Assembly: GCF_000219625.1 (NCBI RefSeq)
Contig: NC_018215.1
Span: forward strand, 2,294,001 to 2,358,000
From: Zymoseptoria tritici IPO323
Lineage: Eukaryota; Ascomycota; Dothideomycetes; Mycosphaerellales; Mycosphaerellaceae
Reading direction: 5' to 3'
Length of the DNA: 64,000 nucleotides
Below the pieces are notes generated by a model. That model had not been told where the DNA came from, ran no database searches, and saw only the letters and a list, made by a program, of their open reading frames with translations. Position 1 is the stretch's first letter; every line of letters begins with the position of its first letter. The position numbers were made by a program, and so were the translations under genes. Positions 21,079 to 31,289 of the stretch are shown piece after piece.

Positions 21079-22392
21079 CTACTGCACCTCCCTCCTGCCA
21101 GCCCGCGTCGCAACCGCCTTCTTCTCCGCCGCCAACTGCTTCTCACTTCTCTTCATCTTTCTCCGCTCCTTCTGCTTCTCTTTCGTACGCTCGGTCTTAG
21201 CCTCTTGCTTCTTCTGATCACGCCGCTCTTCCAACAGCGCCTCATGATCCTCTTCTTGCTCGTACCAGATTTTTGCTCGTTGATCCGACTTTTTCGCCAT
21301 CATCGCCAATTCCTCGTCGTTTTCACCTCCCAGTTCTGGAAGATCAGGCACTGTTCGCCTCGAAACCTTCAACGTCTTCGGCTTCCTTGCCTCCTGCAGA
21401 AACAATTTCCTCCTCTCCGCTTTTGAATGCGTTGGCAGTCCCCATATCTCCACTTCGACCCGCATTCCCTCCGCCATCGTCACAGTCACCCAATCCCGCC
21501 CACCTTCCTGATGGACCATCACATCTCGATCTCTTTCCAACGCCGCATCAACCCTTTGCATCCACTCGGGCGTCTCCCGTCTCCCGCCACGCCTGCCATC
21601 CGCTATTCTCAACCACTCCTCCATCTTCATCTCCCTCCTATTCCTCGCGATCTCACCGCTCCGAATTTTAAACCCCTTTTTAACTCCAATTTCCACCCTG
21701 TGCACATCCATACCCTCCACGAACGTCATCCACCCAACCACGCTCACACTCACTACCTCCAGGCTTCCCAGCTTCACGACCTCTCCCGCCAGCACCCCAC
21801 CCATCGTACTCGGCACCTCCAAATACTTCAATCTCGGACATCCTCCCACGAACCTCCAGAACTCAGCATGCAACCACTCCTTCAACCCAAACCCCCTCCG
21901 CTGCACATCCATATTCCTGTCCTCTCTAACCACCAACTTCCGCACTCTCGACCTACCTTCCAGCGGCATGGTCTTCATGCTATCCACGAAATCCTGCAGA
22001 CCGGTGAAAGTGAAGCCCCATTTTTCATCTTCCCACAAGATCTCTATGGCTTCCTTGTACACCAATCGACTTACGCGAAGGATGGCGAGATTCCGTCTTT
22101 GGCCGGATTGCTGGATACAGGAGATGCGACACTTTTCGGATAAGACTTCCCGGGGGAGGAGGGAGCGCCATGAGGCTGGTTTGGGACGATTTTGGAGGGC
22201 GGGTATGTATGGCGGCGGAATTGAGGCGGCGAGAGGATTGTGGTTGTGGCAGGTGGGTTGGTGGCGGAGGGCGTGTATGGGTAATGGAGGGATCAACATG
22301 TACTCGTAGCAACGCAGCCTCACCTCGGGCGGCAACGCCAGGAAATTTGCGTGCGTACGGCGGTCGCGGTGAGTCAAGACGAGCGTTTTCAT
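21079..22392 (-). CDS. F-box/2EXR-like protein with a basic coiled-coil tail
   Basis: 437 residues in one exon. Near the N-terminus FLALPPEVRLRCYEYML (about 17-33) is the short helical F-box/2EXR-like motif of fungal proteins. ILRVSRLVYKEAIEILWED (about 104-122) is the second conserved block. A central region follows and the last 80 residues are highly charged (EERRDQKKQEAKTERTKEK), probably a coiled coil or nuclear-localising tail. Such proteins are often thought to act as substrate adaptors, but no partner can be named here. An overlapping frame further upstream begins MASNSQNQKIDL; joining it would need an intron with poor sites, so the ATG at 22392 is kept. Confidence 0.8.
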   Translation of the reverse strand: MKTLVLTHRDRRTHANFLALPPEVRLRCYEYMLIPPLPIHALRHQPTCHNHNPLAASIPPPYIPALQNRPKPASWRSLLPREVLSEKCRISCIQQSGQRRNLAILRVSRLVYKEAIEILWEDEKWGFTFTGLQDFVDSMKTMPLEGRSRVRKLVVREDRNMDVQRRGFGLKEWLHAEFWRFVGGCPRLKYLEVPSTMGGVLAGEVVKLGSLEVVSVSVVGWMTFVEGMDVHRVEIGVKKGFKIRSGEIARNRREMKMEEWLRIADGRRGGRRETPEWMQRVDAALERDRDVMVHQEGGRDWVTVTMAEGMRVEVEIWGLPTHSKAERRKLFLQEARKPKTLKVSRRTVPDLPELGGENDEELAMMAKKSDQRAKIWYEQEEDHEALLEERRDQKKQEAKTERTKEKQKERRKMKRSEKQLAAEKKAVATRAGRREVQ

Positions 22393-24223
22393 TCTGGTTG
22401 GATTTGGTATTGCTGGTTGTGGAAGCTCTGAGGGAGACAGGTTGGCTGAGAGAGGCTATCAGGTCGATCTTCTGATTTTGCGAGTTGGAAGCCATGTATG
22501 CGTCTGTACAAGGCGTTCGGCAATGTGGAAAATATATGTCGTCTTGTCGGACTTGCTTGATTCAAATTATCGTTATCGCAGTCTTTGTCGCAACCGTTGT
22601 CGCAGTGGTCTCGGCGGTCTCAGTGGTCTCGATGGTATGAAAGAAATGTCTCGAAATGGTACGAAAGGACAGGTGATTATGCGATGTCGAGCGTGAAGAA
22701 CGAGAACGAACATATCTTTCGCCAATCGGAGAGAAGAGAATGTTGTATGCTTGAAGCTGTGGCTCTGTGCGGTACGATTGTATGACTCCAAAGCTAGATC
22801 CGTGGTTCGTTGCTCTTCGTTCCTTCGCGCGTTGTACACAGCCTCACCAGTAGTACTTAGACTACCTATGTGCCTGCTAAGTACATCTCTTTTGGCAGCA
22901 GAATGCCGCTGTGCGCTGTGCAGATCTTGAGGGTGAGCGAGCGAACGAGCAAGTCGAGGAAACATGGAACACATTTGTGGAATGCAACGACCATGCTCCA
23001 TAGATGTGGTGATAGATTCGGGTCAGAGGAAGAAGTTGACTGGAACGAGGGCTGTCGCCGAACAAGAAGTGGATATACCTGCCTTCCGCCGAGTTCTTGC
23101 GCTCATGCCGCTGCACCTTGTGCGCCCTCTGAGGTAGAAACGATGTTGAGCGCATTTCGAGTAATGTTCATGTTTTCGGCACGTCTTCTTTCAAAGAGTC
23201 GCGGTTCTGCAATCGTACAAGTCAGAACGATGCGCACATCGTAGAACGCTGGATATCTGCAGCCTTCCGATCTTCCAGACCTATTCTTCAGATACGCATA
23301 CAAATCTGGCCGGGAAGAAGCAGCGTCGAAAGAATCCCGTGGGCATTCAGCTGGCACGAGACATTCTCTTCGAGCATGCCTATGTCTTCAAGTGCAGCAA
23401 AATACATCGGACATGCCCTGCCGTCAGTCCCCGGTGACCAGGCTACCCGGTTGTGATGAACCTGGTCGGTATAGACACACGCAAGCTCCTCTCGTTGCGT
23501 TTTTCCTTGTTCACTTCGATTTAAAACAGGTAGATCAAGTCATTCGAGCTACATCAACGCAGATTCCGATCCACACTCGAGAGACCTCCCAACGACACCG
23601 CAAGAATGCATCTCTTCAAGCCAACGATTATCTTACTCTCCCTCATGTCCACCGTCACCTGCGAATATTGCGATGCGTACGTGCTGTTGTCGGATAACTT
23701 TGGCTAATTTTCTTGCTCCGCCGAAGAAAAACCCGTGCAAGGGCTCTCAACACCGAGTGAGTACTACCTGATGTCAGGCATGCAACTCAGCCGGAGACCA
23801 TTTATCTGGAGCTGGGCCATGTCCTGGTCTACGTTCACATTCACTTCAGCCGTGCCATAGCTGACTCTCATGTCCTTCTCTTTTAGTGCAGCTTCGCGGA
23901 GAAGAACGGAGATGCGATCTGCTACTAGATGGATGCATGCGCAAGTCGAGGAACTTGGAGTCTTCGAATCCAACGCGCAGACGAAGATATGCGTTGCGTC
24001 TCGAACCCGTTGGAAAGAATGACTTTGGCTAACGGGATTCGTCTTTTCTTTCCTCGCTGAACACCAAGTGCACAAAGGACTATCACCTTTGCAGACTCGT
24101 GGAGCGGACGAAGGACCCGATTTGTGCACAGCTTGCCTTGCACCTTGTGGTTCGAGAGTGGACGGATCGGCGACGAGTGCCTGTTACAATTTGCTCTGAC
24201 AGCGTCGGCACCCGATCTCGGTC
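22393..24223. other. Long intergenic stretch with one weak small-secreted-protein candidate
   Basis: 1.8 kb between the start of the F-box-like gene and the end of the succinate dehydrogenase gene. Around 22577-22640 there is a short run of GTCGCAG- and GGTCTC-like repeats. Apart from the candidate at 23606 I see no supported gene. Confidence 0.45.
23606..23707 (+). CDS. Candidate first exon of a small secreted protein (weak)
   Basis: An ATG at 23606 opens MHLFKPTIILLSLMSTVTC followed by EYCDA, which looks like a signal peptide and a first Cys pair. A possible donor GTACGT occurs right after GATGC and a possible acceptor (CCGAAG) lies about 50 bp on, but the phases do not give a convincing mature protein. 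The unspliced frame stops at 23707 after 33 residues. It could be a small effector-like gene, a relic of one, or chance. Confidence 0.25.
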   Translation: MHLFKPTIILLSLMSTVTCEYCDAYVLLSDNFG

Positions 24224-26326
24224 CTAATAAGTCCTCTTCACCGGCGGAATACTCTCCATCTCGCTCTTATCCAGTGTATCCATCACCACCCCGCGATACC
24301 CAATCTTCACCTCCTCTCCCACATCCCCCTGCCAACTCAACGTATGCTTCATCCAGCCCTTATCATCTCTATCCGGAAAATCCTCCCTCGCATGACTACC
24401 CCTACTCTCCTTCCTCAACAGTGCCGACTTGGCCGTCTGCGCCGCACACGTCAGGAGATTCCGCATCTCCATTGTTTCGATCAGGTCGCTATTCCAGATC
24501 ATACTCCGATCTTTGACGCTGAGCCGCGTGTTAAAGTCTTTTTGCACATTTTCCAGTCGAGCGACGCCTTGCTCTAATGCTTCTTGCGTGCGGAAGACGG
24601 AGATGTCTGCTTGCATGACTTTTTGCATGTCCGAGCGGATTTCCGCTGATAATTTATCTCCGTCTGCGGTGCGGATACTCTCCATATCCCGCACGGAGTT
24701 CATCCCGATGTCCTCAGGAGCTTTCTTATGCGGCATACCCTTTTCGTTCTTCGACGCAATATCGAGGGCGCAAGCTCGGCCAAAGACAACGATGTCAAGC
24801 AGAGAATTCGCACCGAGACGGTTCGCGCCGTGGACACTGACGCACGCGACTTCGCCGGCGGCGTAGAGTCCTTCAACGGGCTTCTCGGCGCCGGTGATGG
24901 GGTCGACGTTGAGGACTTCGCCTTTCCAGTTTGTGGGGACGCCGCCCATGCAGTAGTGGACTGTTGGTAAGACGGGGATGGGGTCTTTCGTGACGTCTAC
25001 GCCGGAGAAGACGCTCGCTGTCTCTGCGATGCCGGGGAGTCGTTCGTAGATTAGTTCCTTCGGAAGATGGGATAGTTGCAGGTAGACGTGGTCTTTGTCA
25101 GGTCCGCAGCCTCGTCCTTCTCGGATTTCCATGTTCATCGATCGAGAGACTACGTCTCGGGAAGCGAGGTCCTTCGCTGTCGGAGCGTAGCGCTCCATGA
25201 AGCGTTCGCCGGAAGCGTTGAGCAGATATCCTCCCTCACCGCGGGAGCCTTCAGTGATGAGCACGCCGGCGCCGTAGATTCCTGTTGGGTGAAATTGGAT
25301 GAATTCGAAGTCTTGGTTAGGAAGTCCGGCACGGGCGGCCATGGCCTTGGAATGGGGTGTTAGCCGCGGGCAATATGGCTATTTGAGACAAGACTTACGT
25401 TCCCATCTCCAGTCGAGGTATGCGCAGAAGTGCAGGAGAAATACGTCCGTCCGTAGCCACCCGTCGCCATGACCGTGTTCTTCGCGAACACACGATGAAG
25501 CGTGCCGTCTTCCATGGACATGCACAGCACACCCACACACGCTCCATCCACCATCAGCAGATCAATCGCAAAATACTCGATGAAGAAATTCGTGTTGTGC
25601 TGCAACATCACCCAATCAGTCTCGCACTCCTCACTCCACACGCCCTTCAGCAAAACTCACCTTAACACTCTGCCCATAAAGCGTATGCAACATCGCATGC
25701 CCCGTCCGATCCGCCGCACTACAACACCTAACCCCTTGTCCTCCCTTCCCATACTTCAAACTCTGCCCTCCCAACGCTCTCTGATAAATCCTTCCATCTT
25801 CCGTCCGACTAAACGCCATGCCATAATTCTCCAACTCATACACCGCCTTTGGCGCCTCCCTGCACATATAATGAATCGCGTCCTGATCCCCCAACCAGTC
25901 ACTTCCTTTCACCGTGTCGTACATATGCCACCTCCAGTCATCTTCCGTCATGTTGCCCAACGCGGCGTTGATGCCGCCTTGTGCGGCGACAGTGTGCGAG
26001 CGTGTGGGGAAGAGTTTGGTGATGCAGGCTGTTTCGAGGCCGGATTCGGCGAGTCCGACGGCGGCGCGGAGACCGGCTCCACCGGCGCCGAGGACGATGG
26101 CGTCGTAGTGGTGGTCGATTATGGGGTGGTTTGTGGAGGAGGAGATGGCGGAGCCGGAGGCTGTGGTGGCGCGGCGGCGTTGAGGGAGTGTGAGGTGGGT
26201 GCGACGTTGAGGGATGGTTGGAGGTGTTCGTCGTGGTCGTCGTATTGCTGGGCTCGAGCGGTGGAGGAGGGAGGAGGTGGTGAACGTGGAGGAGCGCAAG
26301 CAGTCTAGGAATACTCGTTGGGCCAT
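24224..26326 (-). CDS. SDH1: Succinate dehydrogenase flavoprotein subunit (complex II), mitochondrial
   Basis: Three exons (26326-25661, 25599-25399, 25345-24224) with introns of 61 and 53 bp, both GT-AG and phase 0, give 662 residues. It oxidises succinate to fumarate in the TCA cycle and passes electrons through FAD to the iron-sulphur subunit on the inner mitochondrial membrane. The first 60 residues are Arg/Ser-rich and lack acid residues apart from one Asp, as a mitochondrial presequence. GAGGAG at 80-85 is the FAD dinucleotide loop. SHTVAAQGG contains His111, the residue expected to bind FAD covalently. HPTGIYG, RGEGGYL and [13 protein letters not shown] are the substrate and FAD motifs. 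The end RGVVMDTLD...SIPPVKRTY is the conserved C-terminus. Nothing suggests damage. Confidence 0.97.
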
Positions 26327-26701
26327 GGTGGAAATGTGGCTACCCTATGGGTAGGACTTTGAGGTCTGTTCTTCGTGAGGCCTTGGTCTGCGTGTATGTG
26401 CTGCTGTCGTCTTGTTTGGCCACCGAATCGCGACTCAATGGCTCTATACACTCGCCTCTTGCAGCTCAATCGTTCAGTTCGAGAGCATGCGAGTTCACGA
26501 CGAGATCGTTTCAAGAGTAACAAGAGGGAAGATCGAGCAGGAGAGGAGAAGGATGCAATTGAGTCAAAGAAACAGTCAACACATAACTTAGCCCACTGTT
26601 CATATCACAGCTCGCCCAAACTGTTCGAAGCCGGTTGATGCGGTTGACGTGTAGCAGATCTATCCTCGGTGAAGCAGTGAAGTTCCTCATTCGTCCCCCG
26701 C
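26327..26701. other. 5' flank of the succinate dehydrogenase gene
   Basis: 375 bp from the start codon to the 9-bp target duplication of the large TE. No gene is visible. It must hold whatever remains of the proximal promoter, since RIP-affected repeat DNA begins right beyond it. Confidence 0.5.
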
Positions 26702-26710
26702 GATCTGGGG
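26702..26710. repeat. Target-site duplication of the 13.7-kb element (left)
   Basis: GATCTGGGG, identical to 40385-40393. Removing the element and one copy leaves a plain join between the succinate dehydrogenase upstream region and the LysM gene flank. Confidence 0.88.
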
Positions 26711-26797
26711 TAGTCTCAGAAGCACAGACCCTCTTGGCGAGCACTAACCTCTTCGAGCGCCTCGCCTGAGAGGGTCTGAGGGCCCAGCAGCGTTTTT
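26711..26797. repeat. Left terminal inverted repeat with internal hairpin
   Basis: Begins TAGTCTCAG and ends near AGCGTTTTT. Inside it, CAGACCCTCT (26725-26734) pairs with AGAGGGTCTG (26769-26778) and GGCGAG (26736-26741) with CTCGCC (26761-26766), forming a stem about 16 bp long. The outer ~23 bp and the inner GGTCTGAGGG...GCGTTTTT block match the right end in inverted order; the hairpin loops do not. Confidence 0.82.
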
Positions 26798-26979
26798 AGG
26801 TAATGCTATGTAGCGCCGCGACATCGAAAATTCAAAACTACTTTTATCGCATAATTAAGGTATGTATAAGAAGCTGCATATCGATCTAATTGCACTGCTA
26901 TAAAAATCATGCTATAATTCCATCGCTGTCGTACGCAGTAGGGGTATTAGTTTCTAACTAGTATCGCAGCTAGATTCTT

Positions 26980-27730
26980 ATGCTAAAAGCTTAAAATTAC
27001 TATACCTGTGTCTATTGCGCCCCTATATCCGTCGCTAGTACTATGTTATTTGTCCGCTATAGCAAGACGCTGCTACGCGCGTTCCTCCTTAGCCTTAATC
27101 GCTGCCGCCCTGCTCTGCTAATCCGCTAGGTTCTACTTCGTTAATAGCGGTTAATAAGCTCTTGGTCGTCGGCTAGAGCGACTACGTCCACTCGACTAAG
27201 TTGCTATAGTCTCGATACGGGGATGCTGTCCCGTGTTGCGATAAGTCGATAGCGCTGTGCTACGAGGCGCTGGCCGCGTTATGAACAGGTTGTTAACTTG
27301 GGCAGGCTATAGATTCCGGGTCGTCCGCCTAGCATCTCTAGTATTACGTCCGTTATCTAGCCTTATCCCTAGCCTCCCCTCTACGCGCTGTCCTAAACGT
27401 AATTCTTATATCTTATCTATATAGTAGTAGTCAGAGCTTCCTACATAGTATCCTAAGCCTCTGTATCGCGACTGATCGCGGTTGTCGGATAGGCGCCGTA
27501 CTAGAAGATCGTATACGGATTCGAAGTCTTGTTCTTACGCTATACGCTCGTCCTGCTACTACGCCTGGCGCTCTTCTTCTAAGTAGTTCCGGAAGGCGCG
27601 TAACTTTCGTAGACCTTACTTCGGGTAGCGGTTAACACTACGATAGACTAACTAGTCGTCTGAGGAGAAGCATATAGTGTCTGGCGAATATTAGTATAGT
27701 TCGGATATTTGCCTAGGTAGCTAAGGCATG
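26980..27730 (-). pseudogene. Degraded ORF of unknown function in the 13.7-kb element
   Basis: A minus-strand frame of about 250 codons with TAG stops at likely Gln positions. It is rich in Arg, Gln and Glu (LRKLRAFRNYLEEERQA, RRLSDNRDQSRYRGLG) and looks coiled and basic. I do not recognise a family. It is the gene nearest the left terminus. Confidence 0.4.
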
Positions 27731-28130
27731 CTTACTAGTCTCGCTTAATAGTTGTTAATGTTAGTGTTCGAGAGAAGTCTTAGGGGCTCTTACGGGGTTG
27801 TTTTGTATGCTATTTAGTCGCCTGGCTACGCGGCGCAACGTTAGCATCTCGTTAGTGAATTCTGTTAGCTGCTAATTGCTATTCGCACGTAGCTGTCGAC
27901 TTATCTACGTTGCCGGCCTTTATCTAATAAATAGTTATGCTAAAGTGCTATAAGAATAGTAATCGCCTTACGTGTTCTATAATCTTACGGCGAACTCTAT
28001 TGTTATATAGTAATGTTTAATAAAAGGGAGCCTTACGTTTGCTAGAGCACTAGTAAATAAGACGGTTCGGGTTATAAAGGCACTAGGGTTGTATTAAAAA
28101 GGACTTAACTATAAGCATGCTTTTAACTTA

Positions 28131-28300
28131 TAGGGCTATCCTATCGATAGGTGGAATTAGACAGCGATGTTAGGACTTGCAGTCTACCGCCGTCCGCGTT
28201 ATGTCTCGTCTCTACTCCTATCTTATGTAGGAGTTACGATGCGTAAAATCTAATACTCGCTTAGTAATCGCTCTACCCGTAGGGCTATCCTGACGACAGG
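28131..28300. repeat. Pair of 21-nt structured motifs downstream of paralogue A
   Basis: The core AGGGCTATCCT followed by (A/G/T)(A/T)CGA(C/T)AGG occurs at 28131-28151 and 28280-28300, about 150 bp apart. An equivalent pair lies at 31049-31219 behind the second paralogue. See the findings for possible folding. Confidence 0.7.
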
Positions 28301-28399
28301 CTAAGTTCGATGCTGCTCTGCTAAAGTCGCAGCGCAATACTAGTAAATGTAATAAAAGTACTAAAATCCAAGTTAAAACATCTGCACGCTCCGTAGTAC

Positions 28400-30120
28400 C
28401 CTCCTATTATCTACACCTGTCGCTCCGTTTCTTAGTAGTCGCGGTAGCGACCGCCCTAGCCAGACTCGCGGCGCTTCTGCTTTCCTACCTTAGTAGACGT
28501 ATTAGTAAGGTCCTAGGTCGTGTCGTCCTTACTAAGATCCTTTATGCGCGTATCCTAATCCCGAGGCTTGTATGCTCGACGAGCTAGTGCCTCCGCCGTA
28601 CGAGGCTTTACTACACTTAATAGCGCAACTAAGCGGCTGCTACGGCTACGGAACCTGTCGAACATCCCTATCGCTCTAGTCCGGGGTTCCGGTTCTACGC
28701 TAGGATCCGGGCTGAAACCTAAGCCTAAGTTTATGTCCGAGAAAACACTACCCTTCTTCTTCTTGCTAGGTGTCTTATCTACCTTCGAACTAACTATCCT
28801 GCCGTCCTTAAAGGGGGGACGGCTAGACGTCTAGATCCCCTCGAGATCCTTATCTAAGTCCTCCTATACAAACTCTAGCGAGAGTTAGGAAGTCTTCTTA
28901 GAGCGGCGACGACGTCGGCGGCTTACTAGCTAATCGTCTACCTCTATCTCGTCCGCCTAGGGCTGCTAGGTAGTGCTCTACGAGCGGGTAATGCGGCGCT
29001 AATTACGCGCGAAGTCTTTAGGCTCCCTCCTTAGTTCCTCTAGCTCCTCCTCTATCCTACTAGTTGTCCTCTAAGGCGTCTTCTTCTTCGGACTCGCAGT
29101 CTTTATTCTTAGCCTCGAAATGCCCGATCCTATCGACTAAGCATCTCTAGCATCGGACTTAGATAAGTTCCGGAGCTCTTAATTACGTAGTATCGACCGA
29201 TACTCCTCTACTCCGTCCTTTAATACGCTCTTAATCCGTCTAATGTATGTAGTAGCATCGTCGTTCCGGCTAAAGGTAAAGGGAACGCTTAGCATACCTA
29301 CTATGCGGTTAGTTACCCGGATAGAGTCGTCTAAGGTAGGATAGGTAACGGAGTTTAGGATACTAGCACTATCGTCGAAGATCTCGCTAATATGCACTTG
29401 CTAGGTAACTCTGTTTAGCAATAACAACAGCTAAGTTTCTTCTCGCTTGCTACCTTTGCTCGCACGCGATACGCGCTTCTTTACCGGGACTATGCTAATG
29501 CTATATAAGTAGTAACTACTATTAAGTAGGCAGTTTGTATAGGCGCCGCCGAAGAGGAGAGATTTACTGTCTGGCGCGGGAAACGTAAAGCAGCCGTTAA
29601 CTAGGCCTTTCGCGTCTAAAGATGGTCCGCATTAGTTGCAGCTACGTTAACCTACCTTATCGTCTAGCTCGCCTATTTCATTTGTACCCTTTATAAAGCT
29701 AGCTAGGATAGCGCTAAGCTTCGTAGCGCTTCCCTATAGGTTAACGTTTATGTCGCTGCGCAGACGGTCCTTAATTTCCTACGGGCTAATAAGCCTCGCC
29801 TAGCTTGCTAAAGAATCTAGGATAGACTCTAGTTCGCTATAAGGGCGACTATTTGCATAAGTCGACAGGATAAACTCTCTACATTTTTGCACCGCCGCTC
29901 TATCCTCCTATAATAGAGCCTAGTAAAGCTTTCTAATAAACTCTGCGATGCTCTCCTTCGTGTGCTCGACTCGCTTACAGCCGAACTAATGCTTCTACAG
30001 CTACCTTATAACGGCCTCGTACTCCTCCTAGTCTATTCCGGATAGCGTATTGCCCTAGCTCGCTAGGCGCTCGAGACCGTCGCGGATAATCTTCGCGCGT
30101 TTTCCTAAAGTCTCGGACAT
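28400..30120 (-). pseudogene. Paralogue A: unknown protein with CX2C...NC motif (degraded)
   Basis: One frame from ATG at 30120 (MSETLGKRAKIIRDGLERLA) runs to about 28400 with only TAG/TAA interruptions, nearly all at likely Gln positions. About 170 residues in, RSCN then stop then CGPSLDAKGLVNGCFTFP and, later, GGAYTNCLLN suggest a Cys-rich motif similar in layout to fungal DUF3716 (CxxC ... GxFxxC ... CxNC); this link is tentative. The C-terminal half is Ser/Arg/Lys-rich and probably disordered. Similar along most of its length to the frame at 31290-32900. Confidence 0.65.
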
Positions 30121-31048
30121 TTCGGTAGTACTGTAGTCTTATTAGTCTTTAGATTGTAAATCGCGGTAAATGTTAGGAAGTTATAAGCTTATAATAGCTG
30201 CTTCTAATAAGGCAGCGCAGTTACGAATAGTGGCCTGCTCGACGTAAGCGGACGATAGCGGATAGTGTGGCGGATGGTGTAATAGATAGTGTAATAGATA
30301 ATGTAGTAGATAATGTAAGGAAGGCAGAAGGGGAAGGAGGTTAATAAAGGATAGAGAAAGAAGATTAAGAAACGAGGTTAGTAGGGCTATAGATATACGC
30401 AGGTTGCCCTCTATGTAGCCAGCACAATTACCGCTTTCGAGTCGGCTAGTTAGTGCGTTAGCTAGCTCGTAAATTCACTACGCGGCCCCTCCTGCGCGTA
30501 TAACAGCGCGTGATAGGTTTGCTGTCGCGCCTTGCACGTAGGTATTTAAGGAGCACGATATTACTTATCGTCGCGGTTAGGTCACATAGTTTACTAGGCT
30601 TACTTTAGCAGTAAGATCTTAGCCGTAAAGTTAGTTATATAGCTTATTAGCCTCGCTCCGGTAGTAAGGACTTAATAGTAACTTTAGCTATTCTAGTAGT
30701 ACTAGGAATTATAAGGTGTGCGGTATAGCCGGATCTAAGATTCATTCCGGTCTACGGTTCAGACCTCGTCTTATAGCTCCTCTTATGTTTACGAGCCTCG
30801 AGGCTATGTTAGACTCCTTAGTCCGTGTATATGTACTAGGCCCGCCTACTTTAGCGTAGGCATAATGTAAGTCCTAGACTCCGGCGTTACAGCAGCTCGG
30901 ATAATAAGTATAATACAGATAAAGAAGCTGCGCTCCTGTTTATAACACTACTAGGTTTTACGCAACACCTAAGTAATATAAGGCGATAGCTAATAGGGAT
31001 ACTAAGGTTTAATTTAAAGAATGTATCTGGCAACTTGCTGTCGACCTA

Positions 31049-31219
31049 CAGGGCTATCCTAACGACAGGTACGAACGGACCTTTAATAACGGGCTTGTGG
31101 TCTATTGCTAATTAGCATATCGTGTTAGAGCGACTGCCGTTCGTAAAATCTAAGGCGCAATGCGCTAAACAAATGCTAAGAAGCGGTTGCTAGTCCTGCA
31201 GGGCTATCCTAACGACAGG
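31049..31219. repeat. Pair of 21-nt structured motifs downstream of paralogue B
   Basis: CAGGGCTATCCTAACGACAGG occurs exactly at 31049-31069 and 31199-31219, 150 bp apart, the same spacing as the pair behind paralogue A. The fourth copy has flanks GTCCTG and CAGGAC able to pair. Confidence 0.75.
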
Positions 31220-31289
31220 ACGGTAGCATAGTAGCTACGTAGGTAATAAAGCAAAACGCGAATCCAAAATAGTAGTGTAGGCGCTATAA

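Noticed and set aside
22393..22495. Upstream start MASNSQNQKIDL for the F-box-like gene
   Set aside because: It lies in a different frame and the only possible intron sites are poor; the 22392 start precedes the conserved motif with normal spacing.
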